The notes: generated by a model not told the origin, from the letters alone. A DNA stretch of 14,881 bases from Candidatus Doudnabacteria bacterium (GCA_023245915.1 JAHFJK010000023.1:1-14881), one strand, 5' to 3'. Positions 1 through 6,346 are shown, counted from the first letter of the stretch. Translations and numbers: made by a program.

Positions 1-711
1 ACTAAATCTACCGCCGATTGTTACGCGGCTTTGGGTGTCATCCACAAACATTTCCAGCCGGTACCGGGCAGAATTAAAGATTTTATTGCCACGCCCAAAC
101 CCAACGGCTACCAAAGCATCCACACCACAATTTTTAACAAAGAAGGCAAGACTTTTGAAATCCAAATCCGCACCGATTTAATGCACGAAGAAGCCGAGCG
201 TGGGGTAGCGGCCCACTGGTTTTACGCCGAGGAAGGCAAGCCGGAAGCCGCCGGGCGCGTGCAGGCTAAATGGATAAAAGAGCTGCAATCCTGGCAGGAA
301 GAAACTTCCAACCCCGAGGAATTTTTGGAAAGCCTAAAAATAGATTTTTTCAAAGACCGGATTTTTGTTTTTACACCCAAAGGCGACATTAAAGATTTGC
401 CAGCCGGAGCCACAGTAATAGATTTTGCCTTTGCCGTGCACTCAAATTTGGGCTACCACATGATGGGCGCCAAAATTAACGGCAAAATGGCCAGTATTTA
501 CGACGAACTGGACAACGAAGATGTGGTGGAAATAATCAAACTAAAAAAGCCCGCGGTCATTTCGCAGGACTGGCTAAAATCCGCCAAAACCCACAACGCG
601 CGCAACCGCATTCGCCATTACTTAAACGAGCATGATACCGGCATTTTAAAGCGGATAAAAGAATTAAAATTAAAAAATTTCTCTTTGCCGAGATTTTTTA
701 GGAAGAAGTGA
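1..711 (+). CDS. rel: Rel/SpoT-family (p)ppGpp synthetase, 3' part only
   Basis: The frame is open from the first base, so this is the last 236 codons of a longer gene that starts before the window. A TTG at 31 is only an internal codon. The fragment begins inside the synthetase domain. It shows RIKD at fragment residues 24-27, the RXKD signature of Rel/SpoT enzymes (RelA has EXDD), then NGYQSIHTT, EIQIRT and the ERGVAAHW segment. A TGS domain follows at about residues 119-180 (DRIFVFTPKGDI, then the AVHSNLGY region). The family makes (p)ppGpp from ATP and GTP/GDP in the stringent response. After TGS only about 55 basic residues remain, so the helical, zinc-finger and ACT domains of full-length Rel are absent. 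Whether hydrolase activity is present cannot be judged because the N-terminus is missing. The gene is convergent with ndk. Confidence 0.93.
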   Translation, partial: TKSTADCYAALGVIHKHFQPVPGRIKDFIATPKPNGYQSIHTTIFNKEGKTFEIQIRTDLMHEEAERGVAAHWFYAEEGKPEAAGRVQAKWIKELQSWQEETSNPEEFLESLKIDFFKDRIFVFTPKGDIKDLPAGATVIDFAFAVHSNLGYHMMGAKINGKMASIYDELDNEDVVEIIKLKKPAVISQDWLKSAKTHNARNRIRHYLNEHDTGILKRIKELKLKNFSLPRFFRKK

Positions 712-733
712 AAAAGTTGCTTCAACTTTTTCA
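709..733 (+). terminator. AT-rich terminator hairpin after rel
   Basis: TGAAAAAGTTG (709-719) pairs with CAACTTTTTCA (723-733) around a three-base CTT loop. The stem begins on the rel stop codon and its right arm carries five T. It is weak in GC but well placed to end rel transcription and possibly the convergent ndk transcript. Confidence 0.5.
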
Positions 734-824
734 TCCCGAGCGAAGCGAGGGATCGCTTAACTTGAAATAACCAACAGTTAAGGGATCCCGAACTCCGACT
801 GAAACGTCGGAGTTCGGGATGACA
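731..824. repeat. Palindromic element copy A
   Basis: One of five copies in this window of a roughly 90-110 bp element whose ends read TGTCATYCC and GGRATGACA. The left end here starts at TCATCCCGAG and lacks the TG. The right half is a perfect 15-bp hairpin (785-799 with 806-820, loop TGAAAC) ending in GGGATGACA. It fills the gap between the convergent rel and ndk genes and abuts the ndk stop codon. Confidence 0.8.
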
Positions 825-827
825 CAA

Positions 828-1322
828 TTAGTATGCGATTGTGTGTTTGGTGTAAGATGGTTTATTTCCATGGAGTTCGTCGGCAGCAAACCAAACCGCA
901 ATTTCACTTTCCGCTTCTTCAGCAGAGCCAGAAGCATGGACTAAATTGTACACGCCCATCTTTTTAGAATCCGCATGTTTGAAAGACACATGAGAATAAT
1001 CTCCACGGATGGTTCCCGGAGCAGCAGTTTTGGGTTCAGTAGCGCCAACCATTTTGCGCACAATTTCCACGGCTTCCACGCCTTCCACGCAGACTGCAAC
1101 AATTGGCCCTGACATTAACATTTCTATCATAAGGTCGCGCACATGCTGGCCGCGCCTTTTGGCCAAATCTTCGGTGTAATGCTTGGAAGCATGTTCTTTC
1201 TCCGGCCAGACCATTTTAAGTCCGGCAATTTTTAACCCCACACGCTCAAAGCGCCGGATAATTTCTCCAACTAAGCCGCGATCTACCGCGTCGGGTTTTA
1301 GGAGCACTAAACTTCTTTCCAT
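828..1322 (-). CDS. ndk: Nucleoside diphosphate kinase
   Basis: This 164-residue protein has the complete NDK fold. LLKPDAV is near the N-terminus (K9), GATEPKTAAPGTIRGDY is at about residues 93-109, and the active-site histidine is H129 in NLVHASGS. The enzyme moves the gamma phosphate from ATP to NDPs and dNDPs through a phosphohistidine in the cytoplasm, which fits the ribonucleotide reductase encoded nearby. An ATG nine codons upstream (1349) extends the frame, but that extension is the end of palindromic element B. The ATG at 1322 follows AAGGA at a 5-base gap and gives the usual N-terminus, so it was chosen. The C-terminus is about 15-20 residues longer than in short bacterial NDKs. Confidence 0.96.
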   Translation of the reverse strand: MERSLVLLKPDAVDRGLVGEIIRRFERVGLKIAGLKMVWPEKEHASKHYTEDLAKRRGQHVRDLMIEMLMSGPIVAVCVEGVEAVEIVRKMVGATEPKTAAPGTIRGDYSHVSFKHADSKKMGVYNLVHASGSAEEAESEIAVWFAADELHGNKPSYTKHTIAY

Positions 1323-1327
1323 TTTTT

Positions 1328-1332
1328 TCCTT
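1328..1332 (-). promoter_or_regulatory. Ribosome binding site that fixes the ndk start
   Basis: AAGGA on the minus strand lies 5 bases before the ATG at 1322. It favours this start over the ATG at 1349, which is part of the repeat. It is one of the few clear Shine-Dalgarno sites here. Confidence 0.6.
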
Positions 1333-1419
1333 GTCATTCCGGCCGCCACAACAGGCGAGTCAGAATCTATTTTTTGGATCCCGGATACCTCCGATCAAGT
1401 CGGAGGTTCCGGGATGACA
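1332..1419. repeat. Palindromic element copy B
   Basis: An 88-bp element running from TGTCATTCCGG to CCGGGATGACA, between ndk and the cyclophilin gene. Its right half is a long hairpin (1378-1395 with 1399-1415, loop CAA, one bulged T). The left end touches the ndk ribosome binding site, so the element sits immediately upstream of ndk's translation signals. Confidence 0.8.
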
Positions 1420-1443
1420 GCTAATAAATTTATTTAAAGTTTG

Positions 1444-2145
1444 TCATTTTATTATTTTGACGCTGCTCATGACCACATCCGTGGCTGGTTTGCCGGATGG
1501 ATTTGTCTGAACCGCCGCAATTTTATCTACAATTTCCATGCCGGATACTACTTTACCAAATACTGTGTACTGACCGTCCAGGCTGGGCAAATCGTTTAAA
1601 GCAATATAAAACTGGCTGCCCGAAGATTCTCTTTTAGGATTTATTTCATCGCCCAAACGAGCCATGGCTAAACTTCCCCGCTTATGCAAAAGTTTAATTT
1701 CAGCCGGCAAAGTAAATCCAGGTCCACCCTGACCGGTTCCGTCCGGGTCGCCGCCCTGCACCACAAAACCCGGGATAATCCTATGAAAGGCCAAACAGTC
1801 GTAAAATCCGGCATTGACTAATTTTAGAAAATTTTCTACTGTTTTAGGCGCTGCTTTTTCATCAAAAGCTAAGCTGATTTTGCCAAAATCTTTTACATCT
1901 ACTTCCACTTGTCTGCCGGCTACAGACAGCTTTTCATTTTTAAACTTGTTTTCGTCAAAATTTCTTTTGCAGCCGGTTTGTTCATCAGGCGGCTGCTGAT
2001 TTGGTTGTTGATTCTGCTGGGCCATTTTAATTTGCTCGTCTGTAACTTTAAGGGGCTTAGTCTGCTGCCAATAAAAATACCACGCCCCGCCGGCGCAGAC
2101 AATTATAATGGCGATAATGATAAAGATTAGGGTTTTGTTGGACAT
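1444..2145 (-). CDS. Membrane-anchored cyclophilin-type peptidyl-prolyl isomerase
   Basis: The 233-residue product has a single N-terminal membrane anchor (about residues 5-26, very Ile-rich), then a Gln/Pro/Asn-rich linker (about 40-58), then a cyclophilin domain (about 77-233). Cyclophilin signatures are FHRIIPGFVVQGGDP with the catalytic arginine R122, GSQFYIAL at 176-183, and GQYTVFGKVVSGMEIVDKI near the end. It should catalyse proline cis-trans isomerisation of proteins outside the cytoplasmic membrane. The start is uncertain. ATG 2145 puts the lysine directly before the anchor. A TTG six codons upstream (2163) is also open, and neither has a clear ribosome binding site. It is read in the same direction as ndk and comEC but separated from both by repeats. 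Confidence 0.93.
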   Translation of the reverse strand: MSNKTLIFIIIAIIIVCAGGAWYFYWQQTKPLKVTDEQIKMAQQNQQPNQQPPDEQTGCKRNFDENKFKNEKLSVAGRQVEVDVKDFGKISLAFDEKAAPKTVENFLKLVNAGFYDCLAFHRIIPGFVVQGGDPDGTGQGGPGFTLPAEIKLLHKRGSLAMARLGDEINPKRESSGSQFYIALNDLPSLDGQYTVFGKVVSGMEIVDKIAAVQTNPSGKPATDVVMSSVKIIK

Positions 2146-2200
2146 AAATAAATTGATTGGCAAGATTAAATAAGATTCAAATGATTGCCATAATTATTAC

Positions 2201-2240
2201 TGTCAATCCTGATCAATCAAGGTCAATCTTGTTCAATTTT
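2201..2240. repeat. Four 10-bp phased TCAATY units
   Basis: TCAAT occurs at 2203, 2213, 2223 and 2233, exactly 10 bp apart, in the 120-bp gap between the comEC stop and the cyclophilin start. The units share NNTCAATYNN and differ at the flanks. The array may be a degenerate tandem repeat or a helically phased protein-binding site. No convincing -10 element was found near it. Confidence 0.6.
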
Positions 2241-2265
2241 TATTATCTTACCACAAACCTTTAAT

Positions 2266-3705
2266 TCAATCAACTTCTTCTTCCGCCTTACCTTCCGCCC
2301 ATCGCTTTATCCAATAATATAGCAAAAATACAATTGCAAGCAAAACTGCAAACATCCAGCCGGAAATTTGGATTTGCAGACTGGAAAAACTTAAAATGGC
2401 AAAAGCCCGGGTAACTTTTAAAATGTAGATAAGCAAAAAGTTTACCAAAAAAGCAAAACCGCTGCCGACAATTGGCAAAATTGTTAAAAAGCCAAGCAGC
2501 ATGGTAAAGGGTATGAAAGGCAAAATTAAAATGTTAACCACTGGCGCCACCACGCTTAAACGACCGAAATAAAGCAGGATTAAAGGCAGTGTGGAAATAA
2601 TCGCGGACATGGTGGTTAAAAAAATATTTTTGACCTGCCAAAGGCTTGGCCAGCTGCCGGTTAATTTTTCAAACACCGGCATGAAATAAACAATGCCTAA
2701 AGTCGCGGCAAAAGACAGTTGAAAACCAATATCCCAAAATAAAATTTTTGGATTACTAATAAGCATGACTAAAGCAGAAAAAAATAATGCCGGAGCCACC
2801 GAATAAGGCCGACCGATTTTGAAAGCGACTAACAGCATTGATCCCATGACCGCGGCGCGAATTACGGAAGCCGACGCGCCAGACAGGACAACGAAGGCGA
2901 CAATAAAGATTAGTGAAAGCCAAAAACTTGCCCTTCTGCCTAAAAGTCTTGCTAAATATTCCAAGGATTTAATAATCACGCTAATATTGTAGCCGGATAT
3001 GGCAATGACATGCGAAACCCCGGTTGCATTAAAGTTATCAACCACACTTTGCGGTAAAGTTTTTCTGGCTCCAATTAAAATTCCCATAAGCAAACTTGCC
3101 TGCGGCTCTTTTAAAAAGCCGGCAATTCTTGCGGCAAACCAGGCTTTAATTTTCAGCAAATTCTCTTTAAGCGGATTTAGCTGGTGGCTTTTTAAAATCA
3201 AAATTTTTGGGTACGACGAGACTGCGTAAATATTGAAGCGTTCTAAATATTTTGGATAATCAAACTCTTCAAATACTTTTGGTTCAGCAATTTTTCCTTC
3301 TACCACCAACCAATCCCCATAAAAAAATTTCTGTCCTAAAGTAGTGGTAATTAAAATATTTTGATTAAAACCTTTGGGCCGAAAAGTTAAAAGTTGTTTG
3401 TCCGCGCGCAAATCGACATCTTCCACAATATAGCCTTCAAACTCTTGCTTGCTTTCAAAAAAGTCAACAAAATCAGGAAATTTTTGGGAGATTTGCAATC
3501 TTAAAGCGCCGAGCGCGGCACAAAACAAAAACAGCGCCACAATTGCGCTGATTTTTTTACTTGCTAAAACCAAAAAAGTCAAAGTGATTCCACAAACTGC
3601 CAAGAAAATATAAATCCCGACTCTGTTAATGCTGAATTTTGATGCCAAAAAAACTCCAGCGGCAAAACTTATGGCAATGCCAATAAAAATTTTAGACTTG
3701 GGCAT
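2266..3705 (-). CDS. comEC: ComEC/Rec2-family DNA uptake channel protein
   Basis: A 479-residue, many-helix membrane protein. It has an N-terminal ComEC region (about 1-175) with two or three helices and a soluble beta-rich part, then the Competence channel domain (about 200-460). Family motifs are GVSHVIAISGYN at 229-240, SASVIRAAVM at 278-287 and GFQLSFAATLGI at 327-338. ComEC carries one DNA strand across the cytoplasmic membrane during natural transformation. The C-terminal metallo-beta-lactamase-like nuclease domain of long ComEC proteins is absent and the protein ends in a charged tail. The ATG at 3705 was chosen over the in-frame TTG at 3717. With ATG the gene overlaps the DUF6580 stop by 14 bp, suggesting translational coupling. 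Confidence 0.92.
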   Translation of the reverse strand: MPKSKIFIGIAISFAAGVFLASKFSINRVGIYIFLAVCGITLTFLVLASKKISAIVALFLFCAALGALRLQISQKFPDFVDFFESKQEFEGYIVEDVDLRADKQLLTFRPKGFNQNILITTTLGQKFFYGDWLVVEGKIAEPKVFEEFDYPKYLERFNIYAVSSYPKILILKSHQLNPLKENLLKIKAWFAARIAGFLKEPQASLLMGILIGARKTLPQSVVDNFNATGVSHVIAISGYNISVIIKSLEYLARLLGRRASFWLSLIFIVAFVVLSGASASVIRAAVMGSMLLVAFKIGRPYSVAPALFFSALVMLISNPKILFWDIGFQLSFAATLGIVYFMPVFEKLTGSWPSLWQVKNIFLTTMSAIISTLPLILLYFGRLSVVAPVVNILILPFIPFTMLLGFLTILPIVGSGFAFLVNFLLIYILKVTRAFAILSFSSLQIQISGWMFAVLLAIVFLLYYWIKRWAEGKAEEEVD

Positions 3706-4312
3706 CAACGCTATCAATTTTTCTTTTCGAAGTAATTGCAGCTTTTACAATTTCATAACCGCCAAACATGCCCACTGTATACGCGAGGTCACCTAAGACC
3801 GTCCCTCGCAAAAACGGCAAACCGTTAGTGTAGGCTAAAAGTATGCCGCTGATATTGTGGTTATAGTCGCGGTACAAAAAGGCGAAATTGGTGACAAGGA
3901 AGAAGGTGACTGATGCGCCAAGCGATGAGGCAATAATTTTTAACCACCCTTGTGTCATTCCCGCGGAAGCCTGCCTTGCCGGCGGGCGGGCGGGAATCTT
4001 ATTGATGGATTCCGGATAGCCCGCGCGCTGCGCGCTCGTGGCTTCCGGAATGACATTATTAGACCTCTTTATCCACGCCCCAAACAACACCCCCACTAAA
4101 TGCGAAAGATAAACCGCCACCATAAGCGGCCAGGAAAAAAAACCCAAAAATAAATCGCTCACCAATCTGGCGGCTAGGGTAAGACCAACAGACTTTTTCC
4201 AGTCCAAATTAGCCGCGCTAAAAATTGCCAAAGCAGTAATGGGCGCAAAATTGGCCAAATGAGGCACAAATCTGCTAATGACCCCTAAAACTATAATCAG
4301 ATATATAACCAT
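3692..4312 (-). CDS. DUF6580-family putative transport protein with in-frame repeat insertion
   Basis: The 206-residue membrane protein matches my recollection of DUF6580. It has RFVPHLANFAPITALAIF at about 14-31, a DLFLGFF segment at 53-59, a long helix pair, FFLVTNF at 137-143, and NGLPFLRGTVLGDL at 163-176. The function is unproven; the family is annotated as a putative transporter and resembles small substrate-binding membrane components. Residues 87-120 are encoded by a palindromic repeat (3953-4055) and are Pro/Arg/Ala-rich and unlike the rest. They lie between IKRSN and QGWLKI, a probable cytoplasmic loop between helices. Without them the protein would be about 171 residues, a more usual length. 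It lies between the DUF4430 lipoprotein gene and comEC, overlapping the latter. Transport of corrinoid is a guess from neighbours. Confidence 0.82.
   Translation of the reverse strand: MVIYLIIVLGVISRFVPHLANFAPITALAIFSAANLDWKKSVGLTLAARLVSDLFLGFFSWPLMVAVYLSHLVGVLFGAWIKRSNNVIPEATSAQRAGYPESINKIPARPPARQASAGMTQGWLKIIASSLGASVTFFLVTNFAFLYRDYNHNISGILLAYTNGLPFLRGTVLGDLAYTVGMFGGYEIVKAAITSKRKIDSVDAQV
3953..4055. repeat. Palindromic element copy C, inside the DUF6580 gene
   Basis: A 103-bp element with perfect 9-bp ends TGTCATTCC and GGAATGACA. It contains GC-rich inverted repeats in both halves (the GCCGGCGGGCGGGCGGG region and GCGCGCTGCGCGC). It keeps the reading frame open on the minus strand and encodes residues 87-120 of the host protein. 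It is the only copy of this family found inside a gene here. Confidence 0.88.
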
Positions 4313-4319
4313 ATTTATT

Positions 4320-4400
4320 TTCTACTAAATACGAAAGGGGCGAAATACTAAATCTATAATTTTTCTCTTTCGTATTTAGTTAATTTAGTATTTAGTAGAA
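4320..4400. repeat. AT-rich nested palindrome before DUF6580
   Basis: The 13-base arms 4320-4332 and 4388-4400 are perfect reverse complements. A second, competing perfect 14-bp pair is 4324-4337 with 4367-4380, and a third pairs 4343-4353 with 4384-4394. All are built from the word ACTAAATAC in both orientations. It fills the space between the DUF4430 stop and the DUF6580 start codon. Confidence 0.75.
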
Positions 4401-4420
4401 GTGAAATTATTTAATTTCAC
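4401..4420 (-). terminator. Hairpin over the DUF4430 stop codon
   Basis: GTGAAATT (4401-4408) pairs perfectly with AATTTCAC (4413-4420) around ATTT. It overlaps the TAA stop of the DUF4430 gene. It lacks a T run, so it may be an mRNA 3'-end hairpin or a chance palindrome and not a strong terminator. Confidence 0.3.
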
Positions 4421-4868
4421 TAAGTTTCCACTCAATCTTGTCCCCATTCACCGGTTTATAACTCCCTGCCCCGACATTGGAAGACTTCCCATTAACAATA
4501 AATTCCCAAAAATGCTTGTCTGCCTTAGTTCCATTAATACTTTCCACAAATTCACCAATGCCGGAAAAAGTTTTCGTTTCCACCTTATGCCCGATTTTGA
4601 GCAAATCAAGCGCAGTCTTGTTTTCATCTGCATAAAAATTAAACAGGGCGTCCGAAAAATCTGTTGCAACTTTTTGCGTTACCTGAATTTGCTGCCTCTG
4701 CGTTTGCTCTTGCACTGGCTGAAGACTTACCCGCGGGTTATTGCATCCCGCTGCCAGCAAAAATAGAACTGATAAAACCAAAAATAACTTTCGGAGTTTT
4801 GAAAATTGAAAATTGCCTGACCACCGGAGCCTTGGCGAAGGTGGAAAAATTGAAAATTTATTTGGCAT
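4407..4868 (-). CDS. DUF4430 (transcobalamin-like C-terminal domain) lipoprotein
   Basis: The 153-residue frame encodes a lipoprotein signal KLRKLFLVLSVLFLLAAGC with lipobox cysteine C42. A Gln-rich linker follows (about 43-64), then a DUF4430 domain (about 70-150). Its hallmarks are KTALDLLK at 84-91, a GIGEFVESINGT core, HFWEFIVNGKSS and GDKIEWKL. DUF4430 resembles the beta domain of transcobalamin and intrinsic factor, so ligand binding on the outer face of the membrane is likely; corrinoid as ligand is inferred. The only ATG (4868) leaves an unusually long 26-residue stretch before the signal's basic region. That stretch is encoded by low-complexity repeat DNA (4798-4885), so the true start is doubtful. 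The gene lies directly downstream of cobO on the same strand. Confidence 0.82.
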   Translation of the reverse strand: MPNKFSIFPPSPRLRWSGNFQFSKLRKLFLVLSVLFLLAAGCNNPRVSLQPVQEQTQRQQIQVTQKVATDFSDALFNFYADENKTALDLLKIGHKVETKTFSGIGEFVESINGTKADKHFWEFIVNGKSSNVGAGSYKPVNGDKIEWKLSEIK

Positions 4869-4885
4869 TTGGAATTTGATATTTG
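4798..4885. repeat. GAAAATT-rich repeat with CCACC hairpin, overlapping lipoprotein start
   Basis: GAAAATT recurs three times (4801, 4808 and 4852) around a GC-rich core in which CCACC (4821-4825) pairs with GGTGG (4840-4844). A run of ATTTGG/ATTTGA words follows. The composition is unlike the flanking coding DNA. It covers the first 20 or so codons of the lipoprotein frame and continues upstream of its ATG. Confidence 0.6.
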
Positions 4886-4930
4886 TTATTCTAATAGTCT
4901 ATTCCCTTTTGCGCAAGTATCCCGCCAATG

Positions 4931-5020
4931 TGTCATTCCCGCGAAAGCGGGAATCCAGAAATTAGCCTTATTCTTGATTCCGGATAAATTTAATATCAAT
5001 ATAAATTTTCCGGAATGACA
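4931..5020. repeat. Palindromic element copy D
   Basis: A 90-bp element with perfect TGTCATTCC/GGAATGACA ends. It has two clean hairpins. The left one is ATTCCCGC/GCGGGAAT with a GAAA loop (4935-4942 with 4947-4954). The right one is AT-rich and closed by ATTCCGG/CCGGAAT. It ends 4 bases from the cobO stop codon, between cobO and the DUF4430 gene. This is the simplest copy and a good reference for the family. Confidence 0.88.
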
Positions 5021-5024
5021 AAAA

Positions 5025-5663
5025 CTAATAGTCAATGCCCTTTTGTGCCAAAATTCCCTTATAATACGGATGCTGAATCATCTTCATTTCCGTCACCAGG
5101 TCGCACAATTTTAAAATTTTGGGATACTTATTATGACCGGTTATAACCAAATGCTGTAAAGGGGGTTTTAATTTTATTAGATCGATAATATCCCTTTCTT
5201 CAATCAAGCCAACTTCAAGCGCAGATATTACCTCATCCAGAATAACCAACTCATAATCCCCCGATGTAATTACTTCTCTTGCCCGCTCAAGTCCTTTAAG
5301 CGCGGCGCGAATATGAATTTCCTTTTCTTTTTTATCGCCCAGGATGCCAACAAAGCCTAAGCCTACCTGTTCGTTTTCAATTCGACCAATAGGACCCATA
5401 GGACGGATATTGTCAAAAAAATTTATCTCCGAAGAGACAGGCCACTCGCCTTCTTTTATGTCGTCTGATGATGCGCCTTTAGCTTTGACAAACTGTAAAA
5501 TAAAAACATTCTTGTCATCCCCCGCTGCCCTCACCGCCATGCCCATAGCCGCCGTAGTCTTGCCCTTCCCCGCACCAACATAACAAATCACAAGCCCTTT
5601 CGGCTGGTCGGAAAAAGAGGAAGGCATTTTGATTTTTTTCTTTTTGGGCATTGATCTGGACAT
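5025..5663 (-). CDS. cobO: Cob(I)alamin adenosyltransferase, CobO/BtuR type
   Basis: The 212-residue cytoplasmic P-loop protein has the CobO-type nucleotide loop VGAGKGKTTAAMG at 29-41. YELVILDEV follows at about residues 136-145, then HLVITGHN, and a C-terminal segment ending in KGIDY like the family's Q-x-GIEF end. CobO transfers adenosine from ATP to cob(I)alamin or corrinoid, giving adenosylcobalamin. No cobalamin biosynthesis gene is visible here, so salvage is the likely role. The product would supply the cofactor of the class II ribonucleotide reductase at 6458-9235. The ATG at 5663 was used; ATGs at 5651 and 5627 are possible and none has a Shine-Dalgarno site. The N-terminus is very Lys-rich. 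Its upstream gap of 59 bp is shared with a divergent gene. Confidence 0.9.
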   Translation of the reverse strand: MSRSMPKKKKIKMPSSFSDQPKGLVICYVGAGKGKTTAAMGMAVRAAGDDKNVFILQFVKAKGASSDDIKEGEWPVSSEINFFDNIRPMGPIGRIENEQVGLGFVGILGDKKEKEIHIRAALKGLERAREVITSGDYELVILDEVISALEVGLIEERDIIDLIKLKPPLQHLVITGHNKYPKILKLCDLVTEMKMIQHPYYKGILAQKGIDY

Positions 5664-5712
5664 AAAGTGAGGGATTAGATAAAATAAAATGTTCGGTTAT
5701 TTCAATTCTCAA

Positions 5713-5718
5713 AAGGGG
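5713..5718 (+). promoter_or_regulatory. Strong Shine-Dalgarno site of the 5723 gene
   Basis: AAGGGG lies 4 bases before ATG 5723. It supports translation of this otherwise unrecognised gene and contrasts with most genes here, which have no such site. Confidence 0.55.
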
Positions 5719-5722
5719 AACA

Positions 5723-6085
5723 ATGAGATCACTCAACAATCAGTTGCAGCACTTGTATGGACCTGATTCAGAAACAATCCTAGAGGTTCGGGAAAAACGC
5801 TCGAACTTGAAAGGCTCATCTTTGCGCATCAGCGGAATGGTTCAAGCCGGAAGAGATGACCCCACCATCCTGCACTTCGTCCTGGACGTGGTGCTGGCGA
5901 GTATCGTAGAAATCCGTTCTAAAGAATCCGGCACTCCGATTCTTTTCCTGAATCTCAATACCCCGCGGATGCCTGGTTATGAGATAGGGTGGGTTAAATA
6001 TGATATGCTTTCGAATGACTTCACTCTCAAATTGCTTGGGCCAGTAGATCGTGCAGACGTTGAGGTCGAAGTCGAGTTCAACTGA
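5723..6085 (+). CDS. Small hypothetical protein
   Basis: I do not recognise this 120-residue protein. It has no signal peptide, membrane segment or cysteine cluster. It looks soluble and mixed alpha/beta: a polar start, a hydrophobic stretch TILHFVLDVVLASIVEI at 48-64, PILFLNLN at 72-79, and an alternating acidic end VEVEVEF. It reads as real because it has a good ribosome binding site, no rare stop-prone composition, and a 3' hairpin 25 bases after its stop (6110-6136). Its codon choice is richer in CTC, CGC, TTG and GGA than neighbouring genes, which may indicate transfer. It is divergent from cobO and isolated from other plus-strand genes. The opposite strand also has a 96-codon open frame, but without a start signal. 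Confidence 0.6.
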   Translation: MRSLNNQLQHLYGPDSETILEVREKRSNLKGSSLRISGMVQAGRDDPTILHFVLDVVLASIVEIRSKESGTPILFLNLNTPRMPGYEIGWVKYDMLSNDFTLKLLGPVDRADVEVEVEFN

Positions 6086-6109
6086 TGCGATTTTCGAAGC
6101 CGTCACCTT

Positions 6110-6136
6110 GCCGTCGGAAACTTGTTTTCCGGCGGC
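6110..6136 (+). terminator. Hairpin after the 5723 gene
   Basis: GCCGTCGGAAA (6110-6120) pairs with TTTCCGGCGGC (6126-6136), 11 pairs including one G-T, with a 5-base loop. It begins 25 bases after the stop codon. There is no T run, so termination is plausible but not certain. Confidence 0.4.
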
Positions 6137-6145
6137 ACTGACTTT

Positions 6146-6346
6146 GGATCATACGCAATTTAGGGGGACTAACTTGGTTTATTGCTGTCATCCCGGAAGC
6201 TTTGAGTGCATCCGAAAAGCTATCCGGGATCCAGAACATGGCTTATTTATTGGATCCCGGATATTTTTCACAGCCCTGAAAAATTCCGGGATGACAAACT
6301 ACCGCAATTTATTAATACACCACTCCAGCCAAATTGCGTATGATCC
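6146..6346. repeat. 201-bp unit with perfect 16-bp inverted ends
   Basis: GGATCATACGCAATTT (6146-6161) and AAATTGCGTATGATCC (6331-6346) are exact reverse complements. They enclose palindromic element copy E plus roughly 25-35 bp on each side. It encodes nothing convincing. It may be a second, larger MITE-like unit into which copy E inserted, or one long imperfect cruciform. Confidence 0.6.
6186..6296. repeat. Palindromic element copy E
   Basis: A 111-bp element from TGTCATCCCGGAAGC to TTCCGGGATGACA. The left half folds with ATCCCGGA/ATCCGGGAT arms. The right half pairs ATCCCGGA with TTCCGGGAT around TTTTTCA/TGAAAAA. It is the longest of the five copies and is nested in the 6146-6346 inverted repeat. 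Confidence 0.82.

Noticed and set aside
1323..1349. N-terminal extension of ndk to the ATG at 1349
   Set aside because: The added codons come from palindromic element B. The ATG at 1322 has AAGGA before it and gives the family's normal N-terminus.
4401..4766. 121-codon plus-strand frame opposite the DUF4430 gene
   Set aside because: The minus strand encodes a recognisable DUF4430 domain with a lipobox; this frame is its shadow and has no motif.
731..6296. CRISPR array made of the repeated TGTCAT elements
   Set aside because: Copies are kilobases apart, differ in their arms and lack uniform repeat-spacer spacing. No cas gene is present.
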